Positions 54,738-63,880 of a stretch of DNA of 64,000 nucleotides are shown here, one piece after another (the first letter of the stretch is position 1; each line of letters starts with the position of its first letter). The DNA is from Acidobacteriota bacterium (lineage in GTDB: Bacteria > Acidobacteriota > Vicinamibacteria > Vicinamibacterales > JAKQTR01), in assembly GCA_026393755.1 (NCBI GenBank), contig JAPKZO010000036.1, positions 40,611-104,610 on the forward strand, read 5' to 3'. The notes under the pieces were generated by a model. It did not search any database. It saw nothing but the letters and a program-made list of their open reading frames with translations, and was not told where the DNA came from. A program made the translations under genes and the position numbers.

Positions 54738-57700
54738 TTAGAAGCTCACGCGCGCAATGATCTGCACGCTGCGCATGGATCGTATCGAGACGACCCTGCC
54801 GAAGGTTGGTGAATTGACCACCGTATCGATCGAGCCCCACTGGGGCATGTTCAGCACGTTGTTCGCCTGGATGCGCAGCGAAATGCTCCGGTTGCCCAGA
54901 TAGCGCATGCTCTTCGACAGCGACATATTGAGCGTCGTGGTGGACGGGCCCGTAATCAGATTCCGGGCCGAGTTGCCAAACGTGCCCGCTGCCGGGATCG
55001 AGAACGCCGCCGTGTTGAAGAACATCGCCATCGTGGGATTCGACAGGTCGATCGCCGCGCCGTTGTAGTCGGCCCGCAGCGTCCCATTGGTGCCGCGGCT
55101 GATGTCGGAGGACGCGCCGATCACCCTGGCCGTGAACGGACTCCCCGTGGCGTAGGACATCGTCGCGTTCAGAATCCAGTCGCCGACGATCGCGTTGAGC
55201 ACGCCGTCGCGCTTCAGCCACTTGCGGCTTGCGCCGAAGGGGAGTTCCCAGGCGAAGTCGGCCGACACGCGATGGCGCTGATCGAAACTCGATCGGCTCC
55301 ACTCGGCGGCCAGATCCTGGTCATTCTGCGCCACCACGCCTCCACCGCCCCCGATCGACGAGGCATCATCCATCGACTTCGAAAGCGTATACGTGACGCC
55401 CCCGGAAAGACCCATCGACTGGCGCTTGCGCAGCCTCAGCGAGAGCGCGTTCATGATCGACGTGCTGCCGGACGACTCCCAGGTGAACGCCTGCACGTTC
55501 GGGATGCGCAGGCCGCTCGGCCCCCGGTTCGGCGCACGGAGCAGATCCAGCGACGCACCCTTCGTGCCGGTGTAGGTCACACCGGCCGACAACGTCCGAT
55601 TGAGCTCGCGTTGCACGTCCACGTTCCAGATTTGCACGTACCCGATGCGGTAGTTGGGATCGACGCCGAATGTATTGGTGGTCGTGGTCGCCGGCGGCGG
55701 CGTGGCGAAGACCGTTGCTAACGACAGCGGCGCAGTTGCCGCCCCGATGACGGTGTTTGTCACGGCGAACGGCGGCTGGCCCGCCAGTTTCTGCACGATC
55801 GACATGTAGGGCACCGACGCGTAGTTGATGCTGTACCCGCCGCGCACCGTCGTCTTCTGGTTGGCGCGCCAGGCGACGCCAAGGCGCGGCGCGACGTTGT
55901 TCCGGTCGGGATGGATAATCGTGAGCGGGAAGGCGCCGGTAAAGGGCCCCGTCTGACCGGCCTGCACCGAGGTTGCCGCCGAGAAGTCCGGGGGGACGTC
56001 AAGTGTGACGAGGCGGTTGCTCGCCTCCGTGTACGGAGATTGATACTCGTACCGCAGGCCGAGATTCAGCGTGATATTGCCCCTCAGCCGCCAGTCGTCC
56101 TGAAAGTAGGCCGAGAACGAGCGCGCGTGGAAGCTTTCAAGCCCAGGGCCGTATTGCAGCGCGGCCTGTTGGGGCATGCCCAACAGGAAGTCGGCAAAAT
56201 CGAAGGCCGTCGACTTGATCGTACCTCCGCCCGAGTACAGACCCGTAAAGATAAAGCTGCCGCGCGCGTTGCCGCTGCTGCGATTCTCCGACAGCAGGCT
56301 CCGGAAGTCGCCGCCCCACCGCATCGTGTGCCTGCCCTTCATCTTCATCATCGAGCCGGTGACGGCGATGTTCTGATTGAGGCTTTGCGAGGGATTGACG
56401 TCGCGCAATGATGAGAGGCTCGAGAACGACAGCGTCGGCACGCCCCAGTCGAACGGATCAGTCGATACGCCTGCGATCCCCGCCCCGCCCGCGACATCGG
56501 TGACGCCGCCGAATTGATTGGTGGTCGCCGACTTGCTGCGGTTGAACGTCAGCGAGAGCGTGTTCAGCAGACCCCACTTGCCGAACGACAGATTGACCGG
56601 CACATCCCAGCCCGATCGGTGACTCTTGCCCTGCAGACTCGGGAATCCCGTCAATTGCGAACTGTCGGACCGGCTGAAGTGCACGCCGACATTCAGATTG
56701 ACGACGTTGTTCATCATTCCGAGCATTCCACCGCCCCGGCCGCCACGCCCGCCGCCTCCGCCCGCCGCGCCGCCACGCCCGCCGCGGCCCCGGGGAGGGG
56801 GAGTGCCGAAGGTCCGCGTGAATCGGAAGTTGATGTCGTCGCCGTTGCTGATGGTCGTGCCCGCCCCGTGATAGTTCTGCGTGCTGCCTTCCTGATTCGG
56901 ATCCGGGAAGTAATGGAGCAGAGCCGCCGCGGCGGGACTGATCCTGTCGGCGGGAATCCGGTTGGCCGGAAACGCGAGCCCCGTGAGGGGATCGATCACA
57001 GATGTTGACAGCGCGCCAAAGTTGCCGGCTCGGAACTCAAGACTCGGTACCACCGAGTACGAATCGAACAGATTGGACCCGTGGTTGCCTGAGTAGTTGA
57101 CGAAGACCGACGAGCGCGTTCCGAGATCAAAGAGCCCGGGGATCTTCGCCGGTCCCCCGATGGCGAGACTGTAGCGCTGATTCATGAAGCTGGGCTGCTG
57201 CGTCGCCTGACCATTGAGCGCGTAGGGTTGCGCGTTGAGCATCGATCCGCCCAGCGTGTAGGACACCTGGCCGCTCGGCCGGTTGTTCCTGAGGTTGCCG
57301 ATTCCGGCCCTGCCGCCGCCGCCCCGGCCGCCTCCGCCTTCACCACCGCCCCGACCACCAGCCCCGCCCCCGCCAAGCCCGAACGCTCCGGCCGCAAATC
57401 CACCGCCCACCTGACCCATGCCTGGCAGGCTGCCCTGGCCCGGCTGGCCTTCTCCTGCCAGGCCGCCCACGCCGCCGAATCCACCTTCGCCGCCCCGGCC
57501 GCCCTCACCCCGACCACCGAAGAGGAACGCGTCGTTCATCTGTGTGGTCGATCCGAATGTTGTCACTGATTCGGCGACCGATTCCGCCGTGAATCCCGCC
57601 GGCAGACTCAAGTGCTGCGCCACCGCCTGCGCGTCCTCAGAGGCACCAATCGCAGCGACATCGGCCGCCGCGGCCTGGTCGCGCTGGCCCGCCTGGCCGC

Positions 57701-58214
57701 GCTGGCCCGGTTGCGCCCCGGCGACCGGTGCCACGCGCTGAAATTGCTGACCGCCGGCCTGGGGTCGCTGCTGCACCGTGACTCGCGGCGGTGCGGCGAC
57801 CGCAGTGGGAGTTGCCGGTGTCGCTGACGTGGCCGCGGCAGGCGCCCGCGAACTCAATGTCGTCGTCAACTCGACCTTTGCCTGGCAATCCGGACCGACA
57901 GAGACCGTCTTCGCGGCGTTGGCAAACGCGCTCAACTCGGCGAGTACGTCGTATTCCCCGGGGCCGGCCGGGTGAACCCGGAATGATCCGTCAAGGCCAG
58001 TCGACGTCAAAAGAGGGCTGCCGCCATCTTTGGGCACGACTGTGATGGCCACGCCAGGCAGCTTCGCCTGGCCGGCGGCGACGGTCCCGCTGATCGTGCA
58101 CGCGGGAGCCGGAGCCGTCTGGGGCAGGGCCCCCTGGCTTTGCGCCACCACGACGGCATACGCGCTGGCCAGTTGCACCGCCGAAATCAGGAAGATGGAA
58201 TGAGTCTTTTTCAC
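54738..58214 (-). CDS. Oar-like TonB-dependent receptor with regulatory N-terminus
   Basis: About 1158 residues from the GTG at 58214 (GAGAG upstream), which opens the signal peptide VKKTHSIFLISAVQLASAYA; an ATG at 58295 is in frame but without it. A carboxypeptidase-regulatory-like beta-sandwich follows (about 45-120, SGTVAAGQAKLPGVAI, then SFRVHPAG). Plug and barrel have Gly/Arg-rich inserts: near residues 230-325 and again near 470-490. The barrel has TonB-receptor strands (RAFSAYFQDDWRLRGNITLNLGLRYEY) and a C-terminal Phe (RVSF). Oar-like proteins take up or recognise complex glycans or peptides. It is upstream of the VWFA gene. Confidence 0.87.
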   Translation of the reverse strand: MKKTHSIFLISAVQLASAYAVVVAQSQGALPQTAPAPACTISGTVAAGQAKLPGVAITVVPKDGGSPLLTSTGLDGSFRVHPAGPGEYDVLAELSAFANAAKTVSVGPDCQAKVELTTTLSSRAPAAATSATPATPTAVAAPPRVTVQQRPQAGGQQFQRVAPVAGAQPGQRGQAGQRDQAAAADVAAIGASEDAQAVAQHLSLPAGFTAESVAESVTTFGSTTQMNDAFLFGGRGEGGRGGEGGFGGVGGLAGEGQPGQGSLPGMGQVGGGFAAGAFGLGGGGAGGRGGGEGGGGRGGGGRAGIGNLRNNRPSGQVSYTLGGSMLNAQPYALNGQATQQPSFMNQRYSLAIGGPAKIPGLFDLGTRSSVFVNYSGNHGSNLFDSYSVVPSLEFRAGNFGALSTSVIDPLTGLAFPANRIPADRISPAAAALLHYFPDPNQEGSTQNYHGAGTTISNGDDINFRFTRTFGTPPPRGRGGRGGAAGGGGGRGGRGGGMLGMMNNVVNLNVGVHFSRSDSSQLTGFPSLQGKSHRSGWDVPVNLSFGKWGLLNTLSLTFNRSKSATTNQFGGVTDVAGGAGIAGVSTDPFDWGVPTLSFSSLSSLRDVNPSQSLNQNIAVTGSMMKMKGRHTMRWGGDFRSLLSENRSSGNARGSFIFTGLYSGGGTIKSTAFDFADFLLGMPQQAALQYGPGLESFHARSFSAYFQDDWRLRGNITLNLGLRYEYQSPYTEASNRLVTLDVPPDFSAATSVQAGQTGPFTGAFPLTIIHPDRNNVAPRLGVAWRANQKTTVRGGYSINYASVPYMSIVQKLAGQPPFAVTNTVIGAATAPLSLATVFATPPPATTTTNTFGVDPNYRIGYVQIWNVDVQRELNRTLSAGVTYTGTKGASLDLLRAPNRGPSGLRIPNVQAFTWESSGSTSIMNALSLRLRKRQSMGLSGGVTYTLSKSMDDASSIGGGGGVVAQNDQDLAAEWSRSSFDQRHRVSADFAWELPFGASRKWLKRDGVLNAIVGDWILNATMSYATGSPFTARVIGASSDISRGTNGTLRADYNGAAIDLSNPTMAMFFNTAAFSIPAAGTFGNSARNLITGPSTTTLNMSLSKSMRYLGNRSISLRIQANNVLNMPQWGSIDTVVNSPTFGRVVSIRSMRSVQIIARVSF

Positions 58215-58335
58215 ATCGTCTCTCAGGATTCGTACCCGAGGCGCCGAACCATGGGGGCCGAAACACACGACCAGCGCAGACTTCGCGTGCCGCATTAGGA
58301 ACTACGCCCGGCTGGAGTCAGTTGTTTCCCGGGTT

Positions 58336-58359
58336 CAAGTTTGTCACGAACTTGTCACG
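58336..58359. repeat. direct and inverted repeat upstream of the TonB receptor
   Basis: TTGTCACG occurs at 58341-58348 and again at 58352-58359, an 11-bp period. Within it CAAGTT and AACTTG form an inverted repeat around TGTCACG. It is about 120 bp upstream of the receptor start and may be a regulator site; no partner is known. Confidence 0.45.
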
Positions 58360-58452
58360 GTTTTCCATCCGCCCGCGATCGTCTTCTGAACCGGCGTGAT
58401 CAGGACACCGATCAAGTGCAGGGGACCTCGAGACCACGCGCTGACGCGGCGG

Positions 58453-59334
58453 TCACTGTGGGACGGTAGGTTGTGGCCTGGCGGGCAGCCGCTTATCCGG
58501 GATGCCCAGTTCACGGGCGATCGCTCTCAGCTGGTCCTGGATGACCCGCTCGTTGCGAGGTCCCATTCTGAGCAGGTGCTTCTGGGCGGGCTCGAGCTGC
58601 TGAAGTTCAGCTCTCTGGAAGTCGTAAGAGAGGACCTTCTCGACCAGCGCGATCTCGCCCTCGATGACGGGCGCCTGCAGCAGGACGGTGATGGCACGCT
58701 CCGTCGCGCCGTCGATGTCGCCTTCGGGGTGCCCCAGCTCTCGGAAGGCGTCAACCATCCTCGGCTTGATCTTCGAGTAGACGCTGGCGAGTCCAGCCGG
58801 GTCGAGAGATGCCACCGCGTCGGCAATCCTCGTGTAGCGCAGATAGGAGCCCGGATCGATGACGAACGCTCCCCCGTTCCGCATCGCACGAAACGGCGTT
58901 CGCAGAGACAGGCGCGCCAGGTGCCTGGCCGGTGACTGTCCCGATGCGACATTGTCGATGCAGGCCACCAGACCACGAATGAGGCCGTCGGTGGCCAGCC
59001 ACGCCATCACTTCCGGACGGGAAGACAAGCGACCGATCAGATCGCGAACCAGCGGATCGGTGAGAAACACGGGCGGCAGATCGATGGCATCGACCGGCGG
59101 GCCGAGCGGCGCTCGAACCTCCGCAGCGGGCTGCGCCGCCGGCTGAGTCGTTGCCACCGGCCGGTCTGACGCTGGCTTGCGGAACCAGAGGTACACCGTG
59201 ACCAGTACGACAACGAGCAACGCGCACGCGATCAGGCCGACCGTGGATCGCGAACGACCCTGCGGAGGTGGAAGGACCGGGCCGTCCGGCGACTCGAGTC
59301 CGGAATCGATGCGGACGTCCTCCAGCGGATCCAT
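58453..59334 (-). CDS. DUF3014 domain protein
   Basis: 293 residues from the ATG at 59334 (GAGAGG six bases upstream). One membrane helix (about 30-50) with a cytoplasmic N-terminus is followed by a Pro/Ala-rich linker and a helical periplasmic domain (about 85-280) that matches DUF3014: LPPVFLTDPLVRDLIGRLSS, NGGAFVIDPGSYLRYTRI and VEKVLSYDFQRAELQQLEPA. The domain occurs in proteobacteria and acidobacteria and has no assigned function. There is no operon partner; the neighbour on the right is on the other strand. Confidence 0.88.
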   Translation of the reverse strand: MDPLEDVRIDSGLESPDGPVLPPPQGRSRSTVGLIACALLVVVLVTVYLWFRKPASDRPVATTQPAAQPAAEVRAPLGPPVDAIDLPPVFLTDPLVRDLIGRLSSRPEVMAWLATDGLIRGLVACIDNVASGQSPARHLARLSLRTPFRAMRNGGAFVIDPGSYLRYTRIADAVASLDPAGLASVYSKIKPRMVDAFRELGHPEGDIDGATERAITVLLQAPVIEGEIALVEKVLSYDFQRAELQQLEPAQKHLLRMGPRNERVIQDQLRAIARELGIPDKRLPARPQPTVPQ

Positions 59335-59489
59335 GCGGCACCTCTCCCGTATTAGACGCCAAACGAGACTCCGGCGCCCCACAAAACGGTGGCGGCGGCG
59401 AAAAACCGGGGAATGTATGATGTCGGCATGACCTCCCTCATCCGCCACGTGATCGTCGTCTGCCCGGCCGCCGTTCACCAGGGCGCTTT

Positions 59490-59741
59490 GTGAACTCGGA
59501 CAGCTCGCCGGCTCCAGCTCCGGCACCCGCCGCCACGCTCAAACTGCGTCTAACGCGTCCTCTGGCGCCGGGCGCGATCCGCGCACCAGGCGGCCCGGTT
59601 GTTCCGCTGCTGGGCATCGGCGCGGTGCTCTGGCTCCTGCTCCAGTCCAGATTCGTGGAAGCCGCAGCGGTTCTCGCGATCGCGGCCATCGCGTGCATGT
59701 ACCATCGTGTCCCACGGCAGCTCCTGCCAGACCTGTTGTAA
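59490..59741 (+). pseudogene. fragment resembling the C-terminus of an APC amino-acid permease
   Basis: 83 residues from a GTG, mostly two hydrophobic helices. The stretch APGAIRAPGGPVVPLLGIGAV and onward, ending in HRVPRQLL, is like the last two helices of APC-superfamily permeases (FRAPGGPxVPLLGI is a known C-terminal pattern). No upstream sequence in this frame resembles the rest of such a permease; the frame before the GTG has no permease-like sequence. It is therefore either a remnant of a lost gene or a small unrelated membrane protein. It ends 5 bp before the yigZ start and might be translated with it. Confidence 0.4.
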
Positions 59742-59746
59742 GCCCC

Positions 59747-60394
59747 ATGCCAGAGCCCGCACGCTACCCGGTTCCGGCGGATCGACACCGCGTCGAGGAC
59801 GAGATCAAGCACAGCCGCTTCATCACGACGATGGCGCGTGTCGAATCGGTCGAAGCCGCTGCCGCGTTTGTCGAGGAGATGAGGCGCGAGTTCACGGATG
59901 CCACGCACAACTGCTGGGCGTTTGTGGTCGGGCCGCCCGGCCAGTCGGGCCGGGTGGGGATGAGCGATGATGGCGAACCGCACGGCACCGCCGGCCGGCC
60001 GATGCTCTCGATCCTGCTGCACAGCGGTGTGGGCGATGTCGCGGCGGTGGTGACGCGGTACTACGGGGGCACCAAGCTCGGCACCGGAGGCCTGGTCCGT
60101 GCGTACGCCGGCGGCGTACAGAAGGCGCTCGCGACGATGCCTCTCGGCGAACACATCGAACTGGCGATGCTTGAGATCGTGGTGTCGTACGCGGCTGTTT
60201 CGGCGATGCAGCAGATCTTCCCGGCCTTCGAGGCGGAGGTGGTGACCGAAGCGTACGAAGCCGACGTGCGATACGAAGTGCGCCTGCCCGGCGCGAGCGT
60301 CGCAGGAATGCGCGCGGCGGTCCTGGACGCCACGCGCGGGCAGGCCCGGATTACGCTGTCTTCATCTTCCGGCTCCACTCCCGGATCCGCGTGA
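59747..60394 (+). CDS. yigZ: YigZ/IMPACT family protein
   Basis: 215 residues. The family signature is present: KHSRFITTMARVESVEAAAAF, THNCWAF, SDDGEPHGTAGRPML and VTRYYGGTKLGTGGLVRAY, in the N-terminal IMPACT domain, followed by a ferredoxin-like C-terminal domain (SAMQQIFPAFEAE). The eukaryotic relative IMPACT inhibits GCN2; the bacterial role is not settled. The 3-prime end overlaps the convergent MerR gene by 44 bp. Confidence 0.92.
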   Translation: MPEPARYPVPADRHRVEDEIKHSRFITTMARVESVEAAAAFVEEMRREFTDATHNCWAFVVGPPGQSGRVGMSDDGEPHGTAGRPMLSILLHSGVGDVAAVVTRYYGGTKLGTGGLVRAYAGGVQKALATMPLGEHIELAMLEIVVSYAAVSAMQQIFPAFEAEVVTEAYEADVRYEVRLPGASVAGMRAAVLDATRGQARITLSSSSGSTPGSA

Positions 60395-60884
60395 TGTCGA
60401 CTGGCGGGATGTGCAGGAATTCGAGGAATTCCTGGTGTTCCGCGGGGGCCGCCCGTTCGAACTCGGCGTGCCAGCGGTGCATGTCCGCCTCGCTGAATCC
60501 GGCCGCCTTCATGATTTCCACCCACTTGTCCTTGGTGACCATCTGATTCCTCCTGAAGCTGCGCGAGCCTTCAAGCAGGCGCAGGATATCGCGCTGATGA
60601 CCCCTGAGCGCCTCGACCTCGGCATCGATCTCGCCCAGCCGGCGCTGCAGGACAGCAGATGCCCCGCTGCCGGGCCGGTCGAGCATCTTCCGGATGGCGG
60701 CCAGGCTGAGGCCCACCTTCCGGTACACACAGATCTGCTCCAGGCGCGCGGCGTCCTGGTCCGTGTACGCGCGGTAGTTGCCCTCCGTTCGCGGAGGGCG
60801 GCGCAGGAGCCCGATCGATTCGTAGTACAGCAGCGTGCTGCGACTCAGACCGAACCGCCGGGCCATCATCGTGACAGTCATCAT
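60351..60884 (-). CDS. MerR-family transcriptional regulator
   Basis: 177 residues from the ATG at 60884 (GGAGT eight bases upstream). The HTH (about 1-70) starts MMTVTMMARRFGLSRSTLLY and has YYESIGLLRRPPRTEGNYRAY, the MerR pattern. A helical dimerisation segment follows (about 80-120). The C-terminus (VTKDKWVEIMKAAGFSEADM, then WHAEFERAAPAEHQEFLEFL) is an effector-binding part like those of MerR proteins with a short helical C-terminal domain; no Cys metal site is visible, so a metal ligand is unlikely. No obvious target gene is next to it. Confidence 0.9.
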   Translation of the reverse strand: MMTVTMMARRFGLSRSTLLYYESIGLLRRPPRTEGNYRAYTDQDAARLEQICVYRKVGLSLAAIRKMLDRPGSGASAVLQRRLGEIDAEVEALRGHQRDILRLLEGSRSFRRNQMVTKDKWVEIMKAAGFSEADMHRWHAEFERAAPAEHQEFLEFLHIPPVDITRIREWSRKMKTA

Positions 60885-60978
60885 CGCGTCTGACTCCAGA
60901 ATGAACCTGTCAGTACTAGACAGGTCAAGTGTAGACTGGCGGGCAGGCGGAGGGAAGGCATCGAGAGCCTCCCTGTCG

Positions 60979-62064
60979 TCAGAGGCCGTCCGCCGGGCTT
61001 CGCACACCGAGCGCACCCCGCATCAAGACGTGCGTGTAGATCATCGTGGTGGCGACATCGCGATGTCCCAGCAGTTCCTGCACCGTGCGGATGTCGTAGC
61101 CGCTTTCCAGGAGATGTGTGGCGAACGAGTGCCGGAGCGAGTGACAGGTTGCGCGCTTTGTGAGACCTGCGGCGCGCACCGCCTCGATGACTGCGCGTTG
61201 AATGACGGATTCGTGCAGGTGAAAGCGCGTCGGTTCGCCCCATCGAGTATCCCTGCACACGCGCGAAGCGGGGAAGACGAACTGCCACGGCCATGACCTG
61301 TCCGCGTTCGGGAACTTCGCGGCCAGGGCGTCGGGCAACACGGCCCTGCCGAAGCCCAGGCGCAGGTCATCATTGTGTATGCGGCGCACCTCTTCCAAAT
61401 GAATCGACAGGGGCTGTTGGGCGGAGGTGGGCAGGACCGTCTGGCGATCCTTGCGACCCTTGCCCTGCCTGACACTGATCTGGTTGCGGGCGACATCCAC
61501 GTCTTTGATGCGCAGATCGAGACATTCCGAGAGTCGGAGACCGGCTCCGTAGAGCAGGAGGGCGACCAATCTCGGCGTGCCATGGAGATGGGCCAGGACG
61601 AGCCGCACTTCGTCGACCGAGAGGACCACCGGAAGACGGAGCGGGGTATGTGCACGGACCACGGTGGGCAGTGGATCGAGATCGCGGTTGATGATGACGC
61701 GATAGAGAAAGAGCAACGCGGAGAGGGCCTGGTTCTGGGTCGAGGCGCTGACGTGGTGGTCGGTTGCGAGCGACGACAGGAACAAGGCCACGTCGGGTGC
61801 CGCCATGGTACCTGGGTGGCGCTTGTTGTGGAAGAGGATGAACCGTCGGATCCAGCCGACGTACGCTTCTTCCGTCCGGTCGCTCAGGTGCCGGATGCGG
61901 CATGCCAAACGCACCTGGTCGAGGAGTTTGGGCGGACGAGGTTCGGCAGGTGGGCCGTCGTGCGGGGCAGTCGGTGGTCCTGACGCCGTCAGCGCGCCCG
62001 GGATCGAACCCGGCCTGGCTTCGCGGGATGGGTGGGCGTTCCGGGAGAGATTGGGTGGCTGCAT
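60979..62064 (-). CDS. intI: integron integrase IntI
   Basis: 361 residues; the ATG at 62064 gives an N-terminal extension of about 45 residues before [12 protein letters not shown], where most IntI start, so the true start may be a later non-ATG codon. The tyrosine-recombinase catalytic set is complete: R177 (GAGLRLSE), H308 and R311 ([11 protein letters not shown]), H334 (LLGHRDV) and Y343. The IntI-specific insertion is present around residues 240-263 ([20 protein letters not shown]), separating it from phage integrases. It recombines attC cassettes at attI. The gene is divergent from the cassette array, as in most integrons. Confidence 0.95.
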   Translation of the reverse strand: MQPPNLSRNAHPSREARPGSIPGALTASGPPTAPHDGPPAEPRPPKLLDQVRLACRIRHLSDRTEEAYVGWIRRFILFHNKRHPGTMAAPDVALFLSSLATDHHVSASTQNQALSALLFLYRVIINRDLDPLPTVVRAHTPLRLPVVLSVDEVRLVLAHLHGTPRLVALLLYGAGLRLSECLDLRIKDVDVARNQISVRQGKGRKDRQTVLPTSAQQPLSIHLEEVRRIHNDDLRLGFGRAVLPDALAAKFPNADRSWPWQFVFPASRVCRDTRWGEPTRFHLHESVIQRAVIEAVRAAGLTKRATCHSLRHSFATHLLESGYDIRTVQELLGHRDVATTMIYTHVLMRGALGVRSPADGL

Positions 62065-62584
62065 GTCTTGGCCTGCTGGTGGCCTATTGCGAAGCGCGTG
62101 CCACCGCAGGACTGGGCCTGCGGGCCGCGTAATGTTCGACGTTCGGCATACCCGTGAACCTCTGGTGTTGCGGGAGGAGCGTGAGAGACAGACCGAAAGT
62201 CTGGGAGTTCACAGGTTCCCCAGCCTTCGGTGGTGCCGGCTGCCACGTACCCGTACGTGCTGTCCGGGGGAGTATGGGCATCGAAGGCCGCGTCGCCAGA
62301 TCCTGCTGCTGGCAGATTCTGCGTACTCTTACGTTGGCGTCGGTATACAATTCGGCCACGTTTGGCCGTGCTCCCACCGCGCCACCTCGAACAGTCCGTA
62401 ATCTGATTACGCTTGGGACGGCTGCAGCCTACACCAGCGAGCCGCCGCGTACCTGATTGGGGCAAGTGGCCTTCGCTGAGGGAGTTACCGCGCGCAGCCA
62501 ACAACGGTGCGTAAGACAATACGCTGCGAACCGCTGCGGCATATAAGGAGAGAGCGCCGCCCGAACGCGGCGGGCTAATTACAA
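62065..62584. other. intergenic integron region with attI-side sequence
   Basis: About 520 bp between intI and the first cassette. No convincing gene is seen. Visible structure: CAGAC-CGAAA-GTCTG hairpin (near 62190), ACGTAC-CC-GTACGT (near 62246) and a GC-rich hairpin near 62556. The intI promoter and a promoter for the cassettes are expected here, but no candidate stands out. Confidence 0.6.
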
Positions 62585-62591
62585 GTTCGGC
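62585..62591 (+). other. integron core site at the attI/cassette junction
   Basis: GTTCGGC. Recombination would occur between G62585 and T62586, so cassette 1 begins at 62586. Its exact reverse complement GCCGAAC is the R'' box of the attC at the end of the same cassette (63407-63413), as the cassette rule requires. Confidence 0.75.
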
Positions 62592-62651
62592 GAACTTTCG
62601 AGGCGGGCTGTGGCTGAGAAGGCCACCGCCGATTGAAGGCGGGGAACGGAA

Positions 62652-63464
62652 ATGATTCTGCCCATCCTTCTGCTCTTCTCCTTGATTGTCCTGGTCGTCC
62701 ATTTTCTCGGGCTTCAGAGGTATGGTCGTGAAGCGTGGGCGCCCATTGCCGTCCCCGCGGCCATTGCCATGGTGACTGCCGGGACTGTGTCGTCCGCATG
62801 GCTCACCTACAGGGGCTTCGCGGAGTCGGCGCGAAACCCGCCCGTCGGTACTCTCGCGGCGGTGCAGGCTGTAAAGGACTTCTTGGCGCAGGCACAAGAG
62901 GCCGACCTCATTCTCGCCACCGTCGCAGCGATGATGGCGACAAGCACACTGCTCACGCGCCTGCGCACCGATGACGTCACGCCTCGGCTGGCAGGAGGTG
63001 TGTGGCGGTCAGTTGTCCTCTGGGTGGCGGCGATCTCGTTGATCATTGCCTCGCTGCTGATCGTGGTTGACGCGGTTCAGGTCCGTTACTTCGTGAACGC
63101 TCTAGAGTCCCGGTCCAGGGGAGATGCCATGGATGCCATGGCGGTCTCTCAAATGGCGGCCGCCATGCTGGTCGTCATGCTGCTCTGTGGTGTTGTCGTG
63201 ACCGTGGGATCGGGCCTCGCCACCATCGTGGGGTTCTTCGCCACGAGGCGTGACAGGGCGTCCCGAGTGCAGAGTACGGCGGCCCGCGTGCTCCTCTGGA
63301 TCCTGACCATTTACCTATGTGCTGCAAGCGTTGGTCATATCCTGAGTCTCTGGGATCTGCGGCGCGTCCCTGAAAGGCGCCTTGGGGGCGTGAGTGTCCA
63401 AGAGCCGCCGAACAACGCGCTGCACCCGACCAGCGCTGGTGGTATCGTGAGCGCCGGCGGGTGA
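62652..63464 (+). CDS. cassette-encoded multi-helix membrane protein
   Basis: 270 residues with GGGGAA six bases upstream. About five hydrophobic helices are visible: about 1-17, 28-48, 122-145, 172-205 and 212-232. No motif identifies it. The last 20 residues (PNNALHPTSAGGIVSAGG) are translated attC sequence, since the stop lies within attC1, a common feature of cassette genes. It is the only gene in cassette 1 (62586-63474). Function unknown. Confidence 0.75.
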   Translation: MILPILLLFSLIVLVVHFLGLQRYGREAWAPIAVPAAIAMVTAGTVSSAWLTYRGFAESARNPPVGTLAAVQAVKDFLAQAQEADLILATVAAMMATSTLLTRLRTDDVTPRLAGGVWRSVVLWVAAISLIIASLLIVVDAVQVRYFVNALESRSRGDAMDAMAVSQMAAAMLVVMLLCGVVVTVGSGLATIVGFFATRRDRASRVQSTAARVLLWILTIYLCAASVGHILSLWDLRRVPERRLGGVSVQEPPNNALHPTSAGGIVSAGG

Positions 63465-63480
63465 CCGCGGATCGTTGGCC
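63407..63480 (+). repeat. attC recombination site (attC1)
   Basis: 74 bp. R'' is GCCGAAC (63407-63413) and R' is GTTGGCC (63474-63480). The left arm ACGCGCTGCACCCGACCAGCGCT pairs with the right arm through a shared CACCCG...GCGCT core, with one unpaired base, as expected for the asymmetric attC hairpin. The variable central part is TGGTATCGTG. The crossover falls after G63474. Confidence 0.8.
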
Positions 63481-63496
63481 GGACGGGACCCGAGAC

Positions 63497-63880
63497 ATGA
63501 CGCGAAACACGCGAGACACCGTGGCGCGAGGATTAGCGACAGTGGTCGCGCCGATCGGGATGTACCACGGCTTCCAGGCCTTCGCCATTTTCGCGGACTT
63601 GTCGGCGGTCACCCATCGGTGGGTCTTGGCGTCAGGGGATCCAGACTTCCCCGCCGACTTCGAGCAATTTCGATTACTGGCGGCCATCCTGACCGTCCTG
63701 GTGGCGGGGCTAGGAGTGTCGACCGTGGTCGTTGCGATCAGCAGGCTCCTCGGACGCGGCTCCGCCACGCGATACTGGTCGGCGTTGACGATTCTCTCGC
63801 TCGTGGTGCATGCGCTCAGGCTGCTCGCTCAGCACATCGACCGGACGCTAACCGGGCAGTTAGCCTTGATGCGTCAATAA
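63497..63880 (+). CDS. cassette 2-encoded small membrane protein
   Basis: 127 residues from the ATG at 63497; a GTG at 63461 inside attC is also in frame. Two helices are clear (about 55-78 and 90-108), with a probable third near 10-30 (LATVVAPIGMYHGFQ). No family recognised. Cassette 2 starts at 63475 (TTGGCC), so its own attC should contain GGCCAAC; none occurs before the right edge, so the cassette continues beyond the window. Confidence 0.65.
   Translation: MTRNTRDTVARGLATVVAPIGMYHGFQAFAIFADLSAVTHRWVLASGDPDFPADFEQFRLLAAILTVLVAGLGVSTVVVAISRLLGRGSATRYWSALTILSLVVHALRLLAQHIDRTLTGQLALMRQ

Noticed and set aside
61990..62030. A tRNA-like T-arm (CGGGTTCGATCCCG on the minus strand)
   Set aside because: No matching acceptor, anticodon or D-arm is found around it, and it lies inside the integrase N-terminus.
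62154..62456. A 100-residue frame in the attI region
   Set aside because: Cys/Arg-rich composition, no ribosome binding site, and its frame covers several hairpins; more likely structural DNA than a gene.
63847..63865. GCTAAC-cgggca-GTTAGC hairpin as a second attC
   Set aside because: Too short, inside the cassette 2 gene, and does not carry the GGCCAAC box expected for that cassette.
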